Assembly (NCBI RefSeq): GCF_040499845.1
Contig: NZ_CP159342.1
Location: 1,116,001-1,180,000, forward strand
DNA length: 64,000 nt
From: Micromonospora sp. CCTCC AA 2012012
Lineage (GTDB): Bacteria; Actinomycetota; Actinomycetes; Mycobacteriales; Micromonosporaceae
Direction: 5' to 3'
The first letter of the stretch is position 1. Each line of letters opens with the position of its first letter. The notes under the pieces are model-generated. The model was not told where the DNA came from and made no database searches. It saw nothing but the letters and a program-made list of their open reading frames with translations. Of the stretch, positions 24,391-32,499 are shown one piece after another. The translations under genes were made by a program, and so were the position numbers.

Positions 24391-24942
24391 TCAGCGCTGT
24401 CGCAGTTCCGATTCCATGCGTCGGATGAGGGTGCTGCGGGCCTTGCCGCGCCGCTCGTCGCGTAGTGCGGCGCGCAGGTCCCGGGTCTCGAGGCCGCGCA
24501 CGAGCTTGCCTGCCTCGGCGACTGTCAGCTCCGACAGTCGGTGCCGGGACGTGACGTCCTTGCGAGCGCGTTTCGCCGGACCGGTGTTGGCGACGTACTG
24601 CTGTCCGGTCCTCGATGCGCCTCGCTTCCTGCGCTCGGTGGCCTGGCGCTCCGGTTCGGACAATTGCTGCCACGCCCGTCGTGGCAGGTAGCGGCGGGTC
24701 TCACCGTTCTGCCGGGCCCTGGTGGCACCGTCCTCGGTCTGCCACTCCTGCTCACCCCATCGCTGCAGGGAGCGCTGCCGCTGGTCCTTGGGACCCTCGA
24801 ATCCGCCGCCGTGCCGTTTGTACTCCTGGGTGAGCAGCTGCGACTTCCGGGCCGACCACTGCCCCTTCCGCCCACCCTTGTCGGAGTCGCGGATCTGCGC
24901 CTTCAGTTTCTCCCGCAGTTCGGGGTCGGTGTAGGTCGCCAT
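24391..24942 (-). CDS. DUF5872 domain protein
   Basis: A 183-residue, very basic and Gln/Arg-rich protein. The N-terminal half is a DUF5872 domain: YTDPELREKLKAQIRDSDKG, GQWSARKSQLLTQEYKRHGG and RWGEQEWQTEDGATRARQNG. The domain is widespread and its function is unknown; its charge suggests nucleic-acid association. The C-terminal half carries more helices (RLSELTVAEAGKLVRGLETR) ending MESELRQR. ATG 24942 gives the standard family start. ATG 25041 has a better AGAGG ribosome site and would add 33 basic residues, so the start is uncertain. Confidence 0.75.
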   Translation of the reverse strand: MATYTDPELREKLKAQIRDSDKGGRKGQWSARKSQLLTQEYKRHGGGFEGPKDQRQRSLQRWGEQEWQTEDGATRARQNGETRRYLPRRAWQQLSEPERQATERRKRGASRTGQQYVANTGPAKRARKDVTSRHRLSELTVAEAGKLVRGLETRDLRAALRDERRGKARSTLIRRMESELRQR

Positions 24943-25227
24943 GCCGGGACGTTTCCCCGTCTGGCTGGTTGCATGCTTGCGGCTGGGCGGTCGGGCCGGC
25001 CGTCGCGCGGGTTGGGCTGCCACCCGGCCGATCTGCGCCATGTCCCACGCCTCTGTCGGCCGTCCGTGTCGCGGTCCTGGTGACCGCGACGGGCGGCGGG
25101 TGGCCGGGCCGTCCGGAGGTCCCGCCACCGATGGTCGAGAAGCCATCCTCCCGACCGAAGCAGGTGTGGGCTCTCGTGCCGGTCAGGCCGCGGGCGGGTC
25201 ACCGCTGCCTGCGCGACGCGGACCGGC

Positions 25228-26886
25228 TCATGAGATGCGCAGGAAGTTGCCCGTCCAGCGGGTGCCGTCCCAGTTGCCGCCGACCGCGTCGAGTTGCAGG
25301 TTCGTGGTACCCGCGAGGGGGCTGAGGTCCTCGAAGTCGTAGTGCGGTTGGCCGTTGATCTTGAAGGTGACGTGGACCCGGACGCCGTAGATGAACCGGG
25401 GGTCGGTCTTGTTGATGGTCACCACGGCTGGACCGGCCGAGCTGCCGGCGGTGGTCAGCAGGTCACCGACCCAGGCCGTGCCGTTCCAGGTCGCGCCGTT
25501 CCCGTTGAGGTTCAGCGTGATCGCGTGGTCGAGGGTGCCGATGTTCTCGTAGTCGTCGTGCCAGTCGTCGTTGATCAGGAACTCCGTCCGCACCTGGAGG
25601 TCGGTGACCGTCCGGGTATCGGTCTTGACGATGCGGATCACGTCCGGCGTCTCGCTGCCCGCCACCCGCAGCAGGGCGACGCCGTGGGCGGGGACAGTGG
25701 TGGTGTAGCCATCGCTGAAGGAGCCCCGATCGGCCCTGGCGACCAGGTCACGGACGGTCGCGGAGCCCGAGCCCAGCCCGACGTCACGCCAGTCCACGTG
25801 GATCGACGCCGCGGCACCGGCCCGGTTCCAGAGGGCCACCACGCGTACGCCGGAGCCCTGGACCTTCTTGGACCAGACCTCCTGTTCGCCGAGGTCGCGG
25901 ATCCGCCGCCCCTGCACACCGAGCGGGTCCTGGTCGACCGCGATGACCTCAGGGTTGGTGAGGATGGCCCTCGTCGTGGCGCTCATGGTGGTCAGGTCGT
26001 TGCCCGCGATGAGTGGCGCGGCCATCAGCGCCCACATGCTGAAGTGCGTCTGGTATTCCGTGTCGGTCATGCCATGGCCGCCGACGCTGCCGGTGCCGTA
26101 GTTGCCGACCTGCAGCATGTCCGGGTCGTTGAAGAATCCGGGGTGCGCGTACATGGCGTGATCGTTGTTGCTGTCGATGATCTCGTCGACCGGCATGCCA
26201 CCGGTGGCGGCGTTGCGGGTGTAGTCGTCGACGATGTCGCCGGTGCTGCGCGCCTGGTTACCGGTCCTGGGTCCCCAGGGCTTGAAGGCCCAGGCGCAGA
26301 CGGAGAAGACGATCTGCCGCCCGGACGCGGCGAGCGCGTCGCGCATCGTCTCGTACTGGCTCTTCTGGTCGAGGGTCGCGTTGCAGTTGTCGTACTTGAG
26401 CAGATCGACGCCCCACGACGCGTACGTCCGGGCGTCCTGCGCCTCGTGCCCCTGCGAACCGGGCCGTCCGGCGCAGGTCTGCGTGCCCCGGTCGGAGTAG
26501 ATCCCGAACTTCAGCCCCCGCGCATGCAGGTAGTCGCCGAGTGCCCGCATGCCGCTCGGGAAGCGGACCGGGTCGGCGACGATGGTGCCGGTGGCGTCCC
26601 GGCTTGTCTGCCAGCAGTCGTCCAGGTTGACGTACCGGTAACCGGCGTCGCGCATGCCGGTGCTGACCATCGCGTCGGCCTGCCGATGGATGAGATCCTC
26701 GTCGATGCCGCAGGCGTACCGGTTCCAGCTGTTCCACCCCATCACCGGGGTGCGTTCGAGCCCGTTCTCCAGTGCCGAGGCGGGTCCGGCCGGGACGGCG
26801 GCGACCGCCGTGCCGACCAGCAGGAGTGCCAGCAGGGCCGCCGAGGTGGGGCGCCATGGGCGCTGATCGCGGTGGGATTCGGACAT
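25228..26886 (-). CDS. Secreted GH27 alpha-galactosidase
   Basis: A 552-residue secreted glycoside hydrolase of family 27, hydrolysing terminal alpha-galactosides. It has a signal peptide (TSAALLALLLVGTAVAAVPA, cleaved near PASALENG) and a TIM-barrel with the hallmark TPVMGWNSWNRYACGIDEDL, the nucleophile Asp in LLKYDNCNA and the acid/base Asp in FFNDPDMLQVG. A short C-terminal beta-sandwich follows (VVALWNRAGAAASIHVDWRD). The last ~130 residues are two tandem modules, each ending in a matching WNGTAW-VGDLL or WDGTRW-TGNFL motif. These may bind carbohydrate. The ATG at 26886 has GGGAG seven bases upstream. No regulator or transporter gene is adjacent. Confidence 0.9.
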   Translation of the reverse strand: MSESHRDQRPWRPTSAALLALLLVGTAVAAVPAGPASALENGLERTPVMGWNSWNRYACGIDEDLIHRQADAMVSTGMRDAGYRYVNLDDCWQTSRDATGTIVADPVRFPSGMRALGDYLHARGLKFGIYSDRGTQTCAGRPGSQGHEAQDARTYASWGVDLLKYDNCNATLDQKSQYETMRDALAASGRQIVFSVCAWAFKPWGPRTGNQARSTGDIVDDYTRNAATGGMPVDEIIDSNNDHAMYAHPGFFNDPDMLQVGNYGTGSVGGHGMTDTEYQTHFSMWALMAAPLIAGNDLTTMSATTRAILTNPEVIAVDQDPLGVQGRRIRDLGEQEVWSKKVQGSGVRVVALWNRAGAAASIHVDWRDVGLGSGSATVRDLVARADRGSFSDGYTTTVPAHGVALLRVAGSETPDVIRIVKTDTRTVTDLQVRTEFLINDDWHDDYENIGTLDHAITLNLNGNGATWNGTAWVGDLLTTAGSSAGPAVVTINKTDPRFIYGVRVHVTFKINGQPHYDFEDLSPLAGTTNLQLDAVGGNWDGTRWTGNFLRIS

Positions 26887-27075
26887 CGCATGCTCCCTGG
26901 GCCAGGGCGAGGGCCTGCGAGACCACGACAGGCATCGATTGCTGGCAATGTGAGTATGCCCGGCCCGCATGGCCTCGACAAGGCGGAAGACCGTGCTGTG
27001 CGTTTCTTGCAGGGGTGACCGGTCATTGTCCGGACACGGCGGCGGGGAAGTTTCCGCCGGGTGCAGGGTCTGGCG

Positions 27076-27219
27076 ATGAGGCGGCGGACGGTCGCGGCCG
27101 TCGCGGCGGCGGTGGCGATGGTCGTGCTGGTGGCGGTCGCCCTGATGAGCGGGATCCACGGCGGGGCGCCGCCGACCGGCTGGCGGCACCCGGTCCGGCC
27201 GGGAGCACCGCGGCGGTGA
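27076..27219 (+). CDS. Possible small membrane peptide
   Basis: A 47-codon ORF encoding a basic start (MRRRTVA), an Ala/Val-rich hydrophobic segment (VAAAVAMVVLVAVALMSG) and a Pro/Arg-rich tail. The pattern is that of a single-span membrane or secreted peptide. The ribosome site is weak and the high GC content makes such ORFs likely by chance. It precedes the kdp operon by about 240 bases. Confidence 0.3.
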   Translation: MRRRTVAAVAAAVAMVVLVAVALMSGIHGGAPPTGWRHPVRPGAPRR

Positions 27220-27460
27220 CCGCCGCCGCCGGAGTCGGCTTGGGGAAGAAGCCCGAACCGGTGCCACCGGGGCTGCCGACCCACGCAGTGACCCGTTTCA
27301 CCTGATCAGAGCCGGGTGTCAAAAGGGCGTCAAGAAACCACCGGCCGGCGTCATGGTTGCGTTAACGACCCTGTCCAGCGAGCGCCAGCGGCGTTTCGAT
27401 TGCCCGGCGCGACCGCACGGCGGTCGTGACGAACTCATTTGCCGGTAAGGGGAGTCAGCC

Positions 27461-27544
27461 GTGTCTGACGTGGTGTTCGTGGTGTTGACGGTGGCGCTGT
27501 TCGCAGCGCTCGCCCTGATGGTGCGGGCGGTGGAGAAGCTGTGA
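27461..27544 (+). CDS. Micropeptide at the head of the kdp operon
   Basis: A 27-residue single-span hydrophobic peptide ([20 protein letters not shown]) starting at GTG 27461 with AAGGGGAG upstream. Its stop overlaps the GTG start of kdpF by four bases (GTGA), so it is the first translated unit of the kdp operon and is translationally coupled to kdpF. It resembles KdpF in size and topology and may be a second small stabilising subunit of the Kdp pump. Its function is unproven. Confidence 0.65.
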   Translation: MSDVVFVVLTVALFAALALMVRAVEKL

Positions 27545-27630
27545 CTGCTGTCAATGCCGTGGGCTTGGTGCTGGCGATCGGCCTGGCCGTGTTCCTGGTG
27601 GTTGCCCTGCTGTTCCCGGAGCGGTTCTGA
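27541..27630 (+). CDS. kdpF: KdpF, small subunit of the K+-ATPase
   Basis: A 29-residue single-span peptide ([20 protein letters not shown] then ALLFPERF). The terminal LLFPERF motif is typical of KdpF, which binds lipid-facing helices of KdpA and stabilises the KdpFABC complex. It starts at GTG 27541, overlapping the preceding micropeptide stop, and its own stop overlaps the kdpA ATG by one base. Confidence 0.9.
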   Translation: MTAVNAVGLVLAIGLAVFLVVALLFPERF

Positions 27631-29285
27631 TGACCATGACAACAGCAGGCGTCGTCTTCCTCCTGTCCTTGGTGGCCGCCCTGGTCGCGGTCCACAAGCC
27701 GTTCGGTGACTACCTGCTCCGGGCGATTTCCGGGCAGCGGCAGTCCCGGTTCGAGCGGGGGATCTACCGCCTGGTCGGGGTCAACCCGGCGGCCGAGCAG
27801 TCCTGGGGCGTGTACGCCCGTAGCGTGCTGGCGTTCTCCGCGGTGTCGATCCTGTTCCTGTACGCGTTCCAGCGCCTGCAGAACCACCTCTGGCTCTCGC
27901 TGGGTTTCGATCCGGTGGTGCCGCACGGTGCGTGGAACACGGCCGTGTCGTTCGTGACGAACACGAACTGGCAGTGGTACTCGGGTGAGTCGACCATGGG
28001 TCACCTGGTGCAGATGGCCGGCCTGGCGGTGCAGAACTTCGTCTCCGCCGCCGTCGGCATCGCCGTGGCGGTGGCGCTGGTGCGCGGCTTCGCCCGCAGC
28101 CGCACCGGCGACCTGGGCAACTTCTGGGTCGACCTGACCCGGATCGTGCTCCGGGTCCTGCTGCCGATCGCGGTGCTCGGCGCGCTGGCGCTGATGATCG
28201 GCGGCGTGGTGCAGAACCTGTCCGGTGGCACCGACGTGACCACGCTGACCGGCGGCACGCAGCACGTCACGGGCGGGCCGACGGCCAGCCAGGAGGTCAT
28301 CAAGGAACTGGGCACCAACGGTGGCGGCTTCTACAACGCCAACAGCGCCCACCCGTTCGAGAACCCGACCGCGTGGACGAACTGGCTGGAGATCTTCCTG
28401 ATCCTGGTGATCCCGTTCAGCCTGCCCCGGGTCTTCGGCCGGATGGTCGGGCAGACCCGGCAGGGGTACGCGATCGCCGCGGTGATGGCCCTCCTCGCGC
28501 TGGCCGGCATCTCCTTGACCAACGTGTTCGAGTTGGCCGGCCACGGCACGGTCCCGCAGGCGGTCGGCGCGGCCTTGGAGGGCAAGGAGGTGCGGTTCGA
28601 CGTGTCGAACTCCGCCACCTTCGCCGCGGCCACCACGCTCACCTCGACCGGCGCGGTCAACTCGTTCCACGACTCGTTCACGACGCTCGGCGGGATGATG
28701 ACCATGGTCAACATGATGCTCGGCGAGGTCGCGCCCGGCGGTACCGGTTCCGGCCTCTACGGCCTGCTGATCCTCGCGGTGATCACCGTGTTCGTCGCCG
28801 GCCTGATGGTCGGCCGGACCCCGGAGTACCTGGGCAAGAAGATCGGCTCGCGCGAGATCAAGTTCGCCTCGATGTACTTCCTGGTCACGCCGACGCTGGT
28901 GCTGATCGGCGCGGCTGCGGCGTTCGTCACCGGCAACAACTCCACCGCGTTGAACGTCGGCCCGCACGGCCTGTCGGAGGTGCTCTACGCGTTCACCTCG
29001 GCGAGCAACAACAACGGCTCGGCGTTCGCCGGCATCACCGTGAACACGCCCTGGTGGAACACCGCGCTGGGGCTGTGCATGCTGCTCGGGCGGTTCCTGC
29101 CGATCATCTTCGTGCTCGCGCTGGCCGGCTCGCTGGCCCGCCAACAACCCACCCCCGCCTCCGAGGGCACCCTGCCGACCCACAAGCCGCTCTTCATCGG
29201 CATGGTCGTCGGCGTCACGGTGATCCTCGTCGCCCTCACCTTCCTGCCCGCCCTCGCGCTCGGCCCGCTGGCCGAAGGGCTGTGA
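27630..29285 (+). CDS. kdpA: KdpA, potassium-binding channel subunit
   Basis: A 551-residue, ten-helix membrane protein that forms the K+ selectivity pore of the high-affinity KdpFABC pump. Pore-region motifs are visible: [59 protein letters not shown] and [15 protein letters not shown], corresponding to the four channel repeats. Length is normal for the family. ATG 27630 overlaps the kdpF stop. Expression is expected at low external K+ through KdpDE, encoded downstream in the same transcript. Confidence 0.97.
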   Translation: MTMTTAGVVFLLSLVAALVAVHKPFGDYLLRAISGQRQSRFERGIYRLVGVNPAAEQSWGVYARSVLAFSAVSILFLYAFQRLQNHLWLSLGFDPVVPHGAWNTAVSFVTNTNWQWYSGESTMGHLVQMAGLAVQNFVSAAVGIAVAVALVRGFARSRTGDLGNFWVDLTRIVLRVLLPIAVLGALALMIGGVVQNLSGGTDVTTLTGGTQHVTGGPTASQEVIKELGTNGGGFYNANSAHPFENPTAWTNWLEIFLILVIPFSLPRVFGRMVGQTRQGYAIAAVMALLALAGISLTNVFELAGHGTVPQAVGAALEGKEVRFDVSNSATFAAATTLTSTGAVNSFHDSFTTLGGMMTMVNMMLGEVAPGGTGSGLYGLLILAVITVFVAGLMVGRTPEYLGKKIGSREIKFASMYFLVTPTLVLIGAAAAFVTGNNSTALNVGPHGLSEVLYAFTSASNNNGSAFAGITVNTPWWNTALGLCMLLGRFLPIIFVLALAGSLARQQPTPASEGTLPTHKPLFIGMVVGVTVILVALTFLPALALGPLAEGL

Positions 29286-29311
29286 CCACCATGAGAGAGA
29301 AGGACATGACC

Positions 29312-31489
29312 ATGTCCACGCCGGCACCGCACGGCACCGCCGACGCGGGCACCGCCGGCACACCGGCCACCCAGGGCGACCGGGTCGGCGGCGGTCTGCT
29401 CGACCCGAAACAACTGATCCGCTCGCTGCCGGACGCGCTGCGCAAGCTCGACCCCCGTACGCTCTGGCGCAACCCGGTCATGCTGATCGTCGAGATCGGC
29501 GCGCTCTTCACCACCGTGCTCGCCGTCGCCGACCCGTCGGTGTTCGCGATCGCGATCGCGGTCTGGCTGTGGCTGACCGTGCTCTTCGCCAACCTCGCCG
29601 AGGCGGTCGCCGAGGGACGCGGCAAGGCCCAGGCCGACACCCTGCGGCGGGCGAAGCAGGACACCGTCGCCACCCGGCTCGTCGGCTGGACGCCCGGCGC
29701 GGCGGCGAACGCCTACCGCGACGAGGCCGTCCCCGCGCCGCACCTGAAGCAGGGCGACATCGTCCTGGTCGAGGCCGGCCAGATCATCCCGGGCGACGGG
29801 GACGTGGTCGAGGGCATCGCCAGCGTCGACGAGTCGGCGATCACCGGCGAGTCCGCCCCGGTGATCCGGGAGTCCGGCGGTGACCGCAGCGCCGTCACCG
29901 GTGGCACCCGGGTGCTCTCCGACCGGATCGTGGTCCGGATCACCCAGAAGCCGGGGGAGAGCTTCATCGACCGGATGATCGCGCTGGTGGAGGGCGCCGA
30001 CAGGCAGAAGACCCCGAACGAGATCGCGCTGAACATCCTGCTCGCCGCGCTCACGATCATCTTCCTGCTGGCCGTCGTCACCCTCCAGCCCCTCGCCGTC
30101 TTCTCCAAGGGCTACCAGGCGGCCGCACCGGACTCCGGTGCCGTCACCGACGCCGGCGTCACCGGCATCGTCCTGGTCTCGCTGCTGGTCTGCCTCATCC
30201 CGACCACCATCGGCGCTCTGCTGTCCGCCATCGGCATCGCCGGCATGGACCGTCTCGTCCAACGCAACGTCCTCGCCATGAGCGGCCGGGCCGTCGAGGC
30301 GGCCGGTGACGTCAACACCCTGCTGCTGGACAAGACCGGCACGATCACCCTGGGCAACCGGCAGGCCGCCGAGTTCCTGCCGGTCGAGGGCGTCGACGCG
30401 GTAGCGGTCGCCGACGCCGCGCAGCTCTCCAGCCTGGCCGACGAGACGCCCGAGGGCCGCTCGGTGGTGGTCCTCGCGAAGAACGAATTCGGGCTGCGTG
30501 AGCGTGAGCCGGGCCTCATCCCGCACGCCACCTTCGTGCCGTTCACCGCGCAGACCCGGATGAGCGGCGTCGACCTGAGCGGTCAGGACGGCGTCCGACG
30601 GATCCGCAAGGGCGCCGCCGCTGCGGTGGTGAAGTGGGTACGCGAGCTCGGCGGCCACCCGACCGAGCAGGTCGGCGAACTGGTCGACGCGATCAGCGGC
30701 ACCGGCGGCACCCCGCTGGTCGTCGCCGAGCACATCGACGGTGGGCCGGCCCGGGCGCTGGGCGTCATCCACCTCAAGGACGTCGTCAAGGCCGGCATGC
30801 GTGAGCGGTTCGACGAGATGCGCCGGATGGGCATCCGCACCGTGATGATCACCGGCGACAACCCGCGGACGGCGAAGGCGATCGCGGACGAGGCCGGGGT
30901 GGACGACTTCCTCGCCGAGGCCACCCCGGAGGACAAGCTCGCCCTGATCAAGAAGGAGCAGGAGGGCGGCCGGCTGGTCGCGATGACCGGCGACGGCACC
31001 AACGACGCGCCCGCGCTGGCCCAGGCGGACGTCGGCGTCGCCATGAACACCGGCACGTCGGCCGCGAAAGAGGCCGGCAACATGGTCGACCTCGACAGCG
31101 ACCCGACCAAGCTGATCGAGATCGTGGAGATCGGCAAGCAGTTGCTGATCACCCGGGGCGCGTTGACCACCTTCAGCATCGCCAACGACATCGCGAAGTA
31201 CTTCGCGATCATCCCGGCCATGTTCGCCGGCATTTACCCGAGCCTGGACACGCTGAACGTGATGCGGCTGGCCAGCCCCGAGTCGGCGATCCTGTCCGCG
31301 GTCGTCTTCAACGCCCTCGTGATCATCGCGCTGATCCCGTTGGCTCTGCACGGTGTGCGGTACCGGCCGGCGTCGGCGTCACAGCTGCTCAGCCGCAACC
31401 TGCTGATCTACGGCCTCGGCGGGATCATCGTGCCGTTCGTCGGCATCAAGCTCATCGACCTGCTCATCCAGTTCATCCCGGGGATCTGA
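29312..31489 (+). CDS. kdpB: KdpB, P-type ATPase subunit
   Basis: A 725-residue P-type ATPase that powers K+ uptake with KdpA. It shows the phosphorylation motif [19 protein letters not shown] (Asp about 340), the TGE actuator motif [18 protein letters not shown], the hinge [20 protein letters not shown], and the Kdp-type membrane segments including [18 protein letters not shown]. Three in-frame ATGs are close together (29291, 29306, 29312). The last is preferred because GAAGGA lies seven bases upstream. It follows kdpA by 26 bases and precedes kdpC by one base. Confidence 0.97.
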   Translation: MSTPAPHGTADAGTAGTPATQGDRVGGGLLDPKQLIRSLPDALRKLDPRTLWRNPVMLIVEIGALFTTVLAVADPSVFAIAIAVWLWLTVLFANLAEAVAEGRGKAQADTLRRAKQDTVATRLVGWTPGAAANAYRDEAVPAPHLKQGDIVLVEAGQIIPGDGDVVEGIASVDESAITGESAPVIRESGGDRSAVTGGTRVLSDRIVVRITQKPGESFIDRMIALVEGADRQKTPNEIALNILLAALTIIFLLAVVTLQPLAVFSKGYQAAAPDSGAVTDAGVTGIVLVSLLVCLIPTTIGALLSAIGIAGMDRLVQRNVLAMSGRAVEAAGDVNTLLLDKTGTITLGNRQAAEFLPVEGVDAVAVADAAQLSSLADETPEGRSVVVLAKNEFGLREREPGLIPHATFVPFTAQTRMSGVDLSGQDGVRRIRKGAAAAVVKWVRELGGHPTEQVGELVDAISGTGGTPLVVAEHIDGGPARALGVIHLKDVVKAGMRERFDEMRRMGIRTVMITGDNPRTAKAIADEAGVDDFLAEATPEDKLALIKKEQEGGRLVAMTGDGTNDAPALAQADVGVAMNTGTSAAKEAGNMVDLDSDPTKLIEIVEIGKQLLITRGALTTFSIANDIAKYFAIIPAMFAGIYPSLDTLNVMRLASPESAILSAVVFNALVIIALIPLALHGVRYRPASASQLLSRNLLIYGLGGIIVPFVGIKLIDLLIQFIPGI

Positions 31490-31490
31490 C

Positions 31491-32372
31491 ATGCGCCTTC
31501 CCAGTTGGCTCGCCCAACACCTCGCCGCCCTGCGCGCGGTGCTCGTCTTCACGGTGCTGCTCGGGCTGGCGTACCCGCTCGCCCTCGTCGCCGTCGGCCG
31601 GCTCCCCGGCCTGGACGGCAAGGCCGACGGCTCGCTGGTGACCGTCGGTGGCCGGACGGTCGGCAGCTCGCTCATCGGCCAGTCCTTCACCGACGCCGAC
31701 GGCAACCCCGTCCGCCGCTACTTCCAGTCCCGGCCGTCCGCGGCCGGCGACGGCTACGACCCCACCGCCACCGCGGCCAGCAACCTCGGCCCGGAGAGCG
31801 TGGTCGACACCATCGCCCCCAACCCCGACGACTCGACGCGGAGCCTGCTCACCCAGGTCTGCTCCCGCAGCAAGGCGATCGGCGCACTCGACGGCGTCGA
31901 CGGGCGGCGCCCGTACTGCACCCCGGACGGCGTCGGCGCGGTGCTGGCCCTGTTCCGGGCCGACGGACTGACCGGCCGGATCACCCGGGTGGTCAGCGTC
32001 AACCAGGTCGCGCCGGCCACTCCCTTCATGAGCAGCTATCAGGGGGTGCCGGTGGAGCCGGCCCAGTCGGGCCACGACTACGTCGCCGAGGGCGGCCTGA
32101 TCACCCCCATCCGGGGTGACGCACCCGCCGAGCCGGCGGTACCCGCCGACGCGGTCACCGCCAGCGGCAGCGGCCTCGACCCGCACATCAGCCCCGCGTA
32201 CGCGGAGATCCAGGTCGCCCGCGTGGCGCGCGAGCGCGGCGCGGACCCGGCCACGGTCCGTAAGCTGATCAAGGAGCACACCATCGGCCGTTCGCTGGGT
32301 TTCATGGGCGAACCCGGCGTCAACGTCCTCGAACTCAACCTCGCCCTCGACGAGAGGTTCCCCGCCCGCTGA
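31491..32372 (+). CDS. kdpC: KdpC, with a central insertion
   Basis: A 293-residue KdpC subunit, which couples KdpA and KdpB and raises ATP affinity. One N-terminal membrane helix is followed by the extracytoplasmic domain. Conserved parts are SLIGQSFTDADGNPVRRYFQ, SRPSAAGDGYDPTATAASNL and AVTASGSGLDPHISPAYAEI. KdpC is usually about 190-225 residues. The extra length is an insertion of roughly 75-100 residues between SNLGPES and VPADAVTASGSG that contains two Cys (QVCSRSK and PYCTPDG), possibly a disulfide-bonded extracellular loop. The frame is clean and the gene sits in a normal operon, so this looks like a variant form rather than a defect. Confidence 0.93.
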   Translation: MRLPSWLAQHLAALRAVLVFTVLLGLAYPLALVAVGRLPGLDGKADGSLVTVGGRTVGSSLIGQSFTDADGNPVRRYFQSRPSAAGDGYDPTATAASNLGPESVVDTIAPNPDDSTRSLLTQVCSRSKAIGALDGVDGRRPYCTPDGVGAVLALFRADGLTGRITRVVSVNQVAPATPFMSSYQGVPVEPAQSGHDYVAEGGLITPIRGDAPAEPAVPADAVTASGSGLDPHISPAYAEIQVARVARERGADPATVRKLIKEHTIGRSLGFMGEPGVNVLELNLALDERFPAR

Positions 32373-32499
32373 CGCTCGGTCCACGGGCAGGGCCGAGCTG
32401 CGGTGCCGGCCCTGCCCGACACCGTCCCGTCGGTCCGCCACCGAGCGGGCGCCGAAGAAGCCGACTTCCCCAGCGCCCTCACCAGAGAGGATCGTCTGC

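Noticed and set aside
27300..27460. c-di-AMP riboswitch or KdpE box before the kdp operon
   Set aside because: I looked for the conserved riboswitch core and for a clear direct repeat and found neither; the region is left unassigned.
27435..31351. Long minus-strand frames antisense to kdpA and kdpB
   Set aside because: They coincide exactly with conserved genes and encode His/Gln/Arg-rich nonsense without domains.
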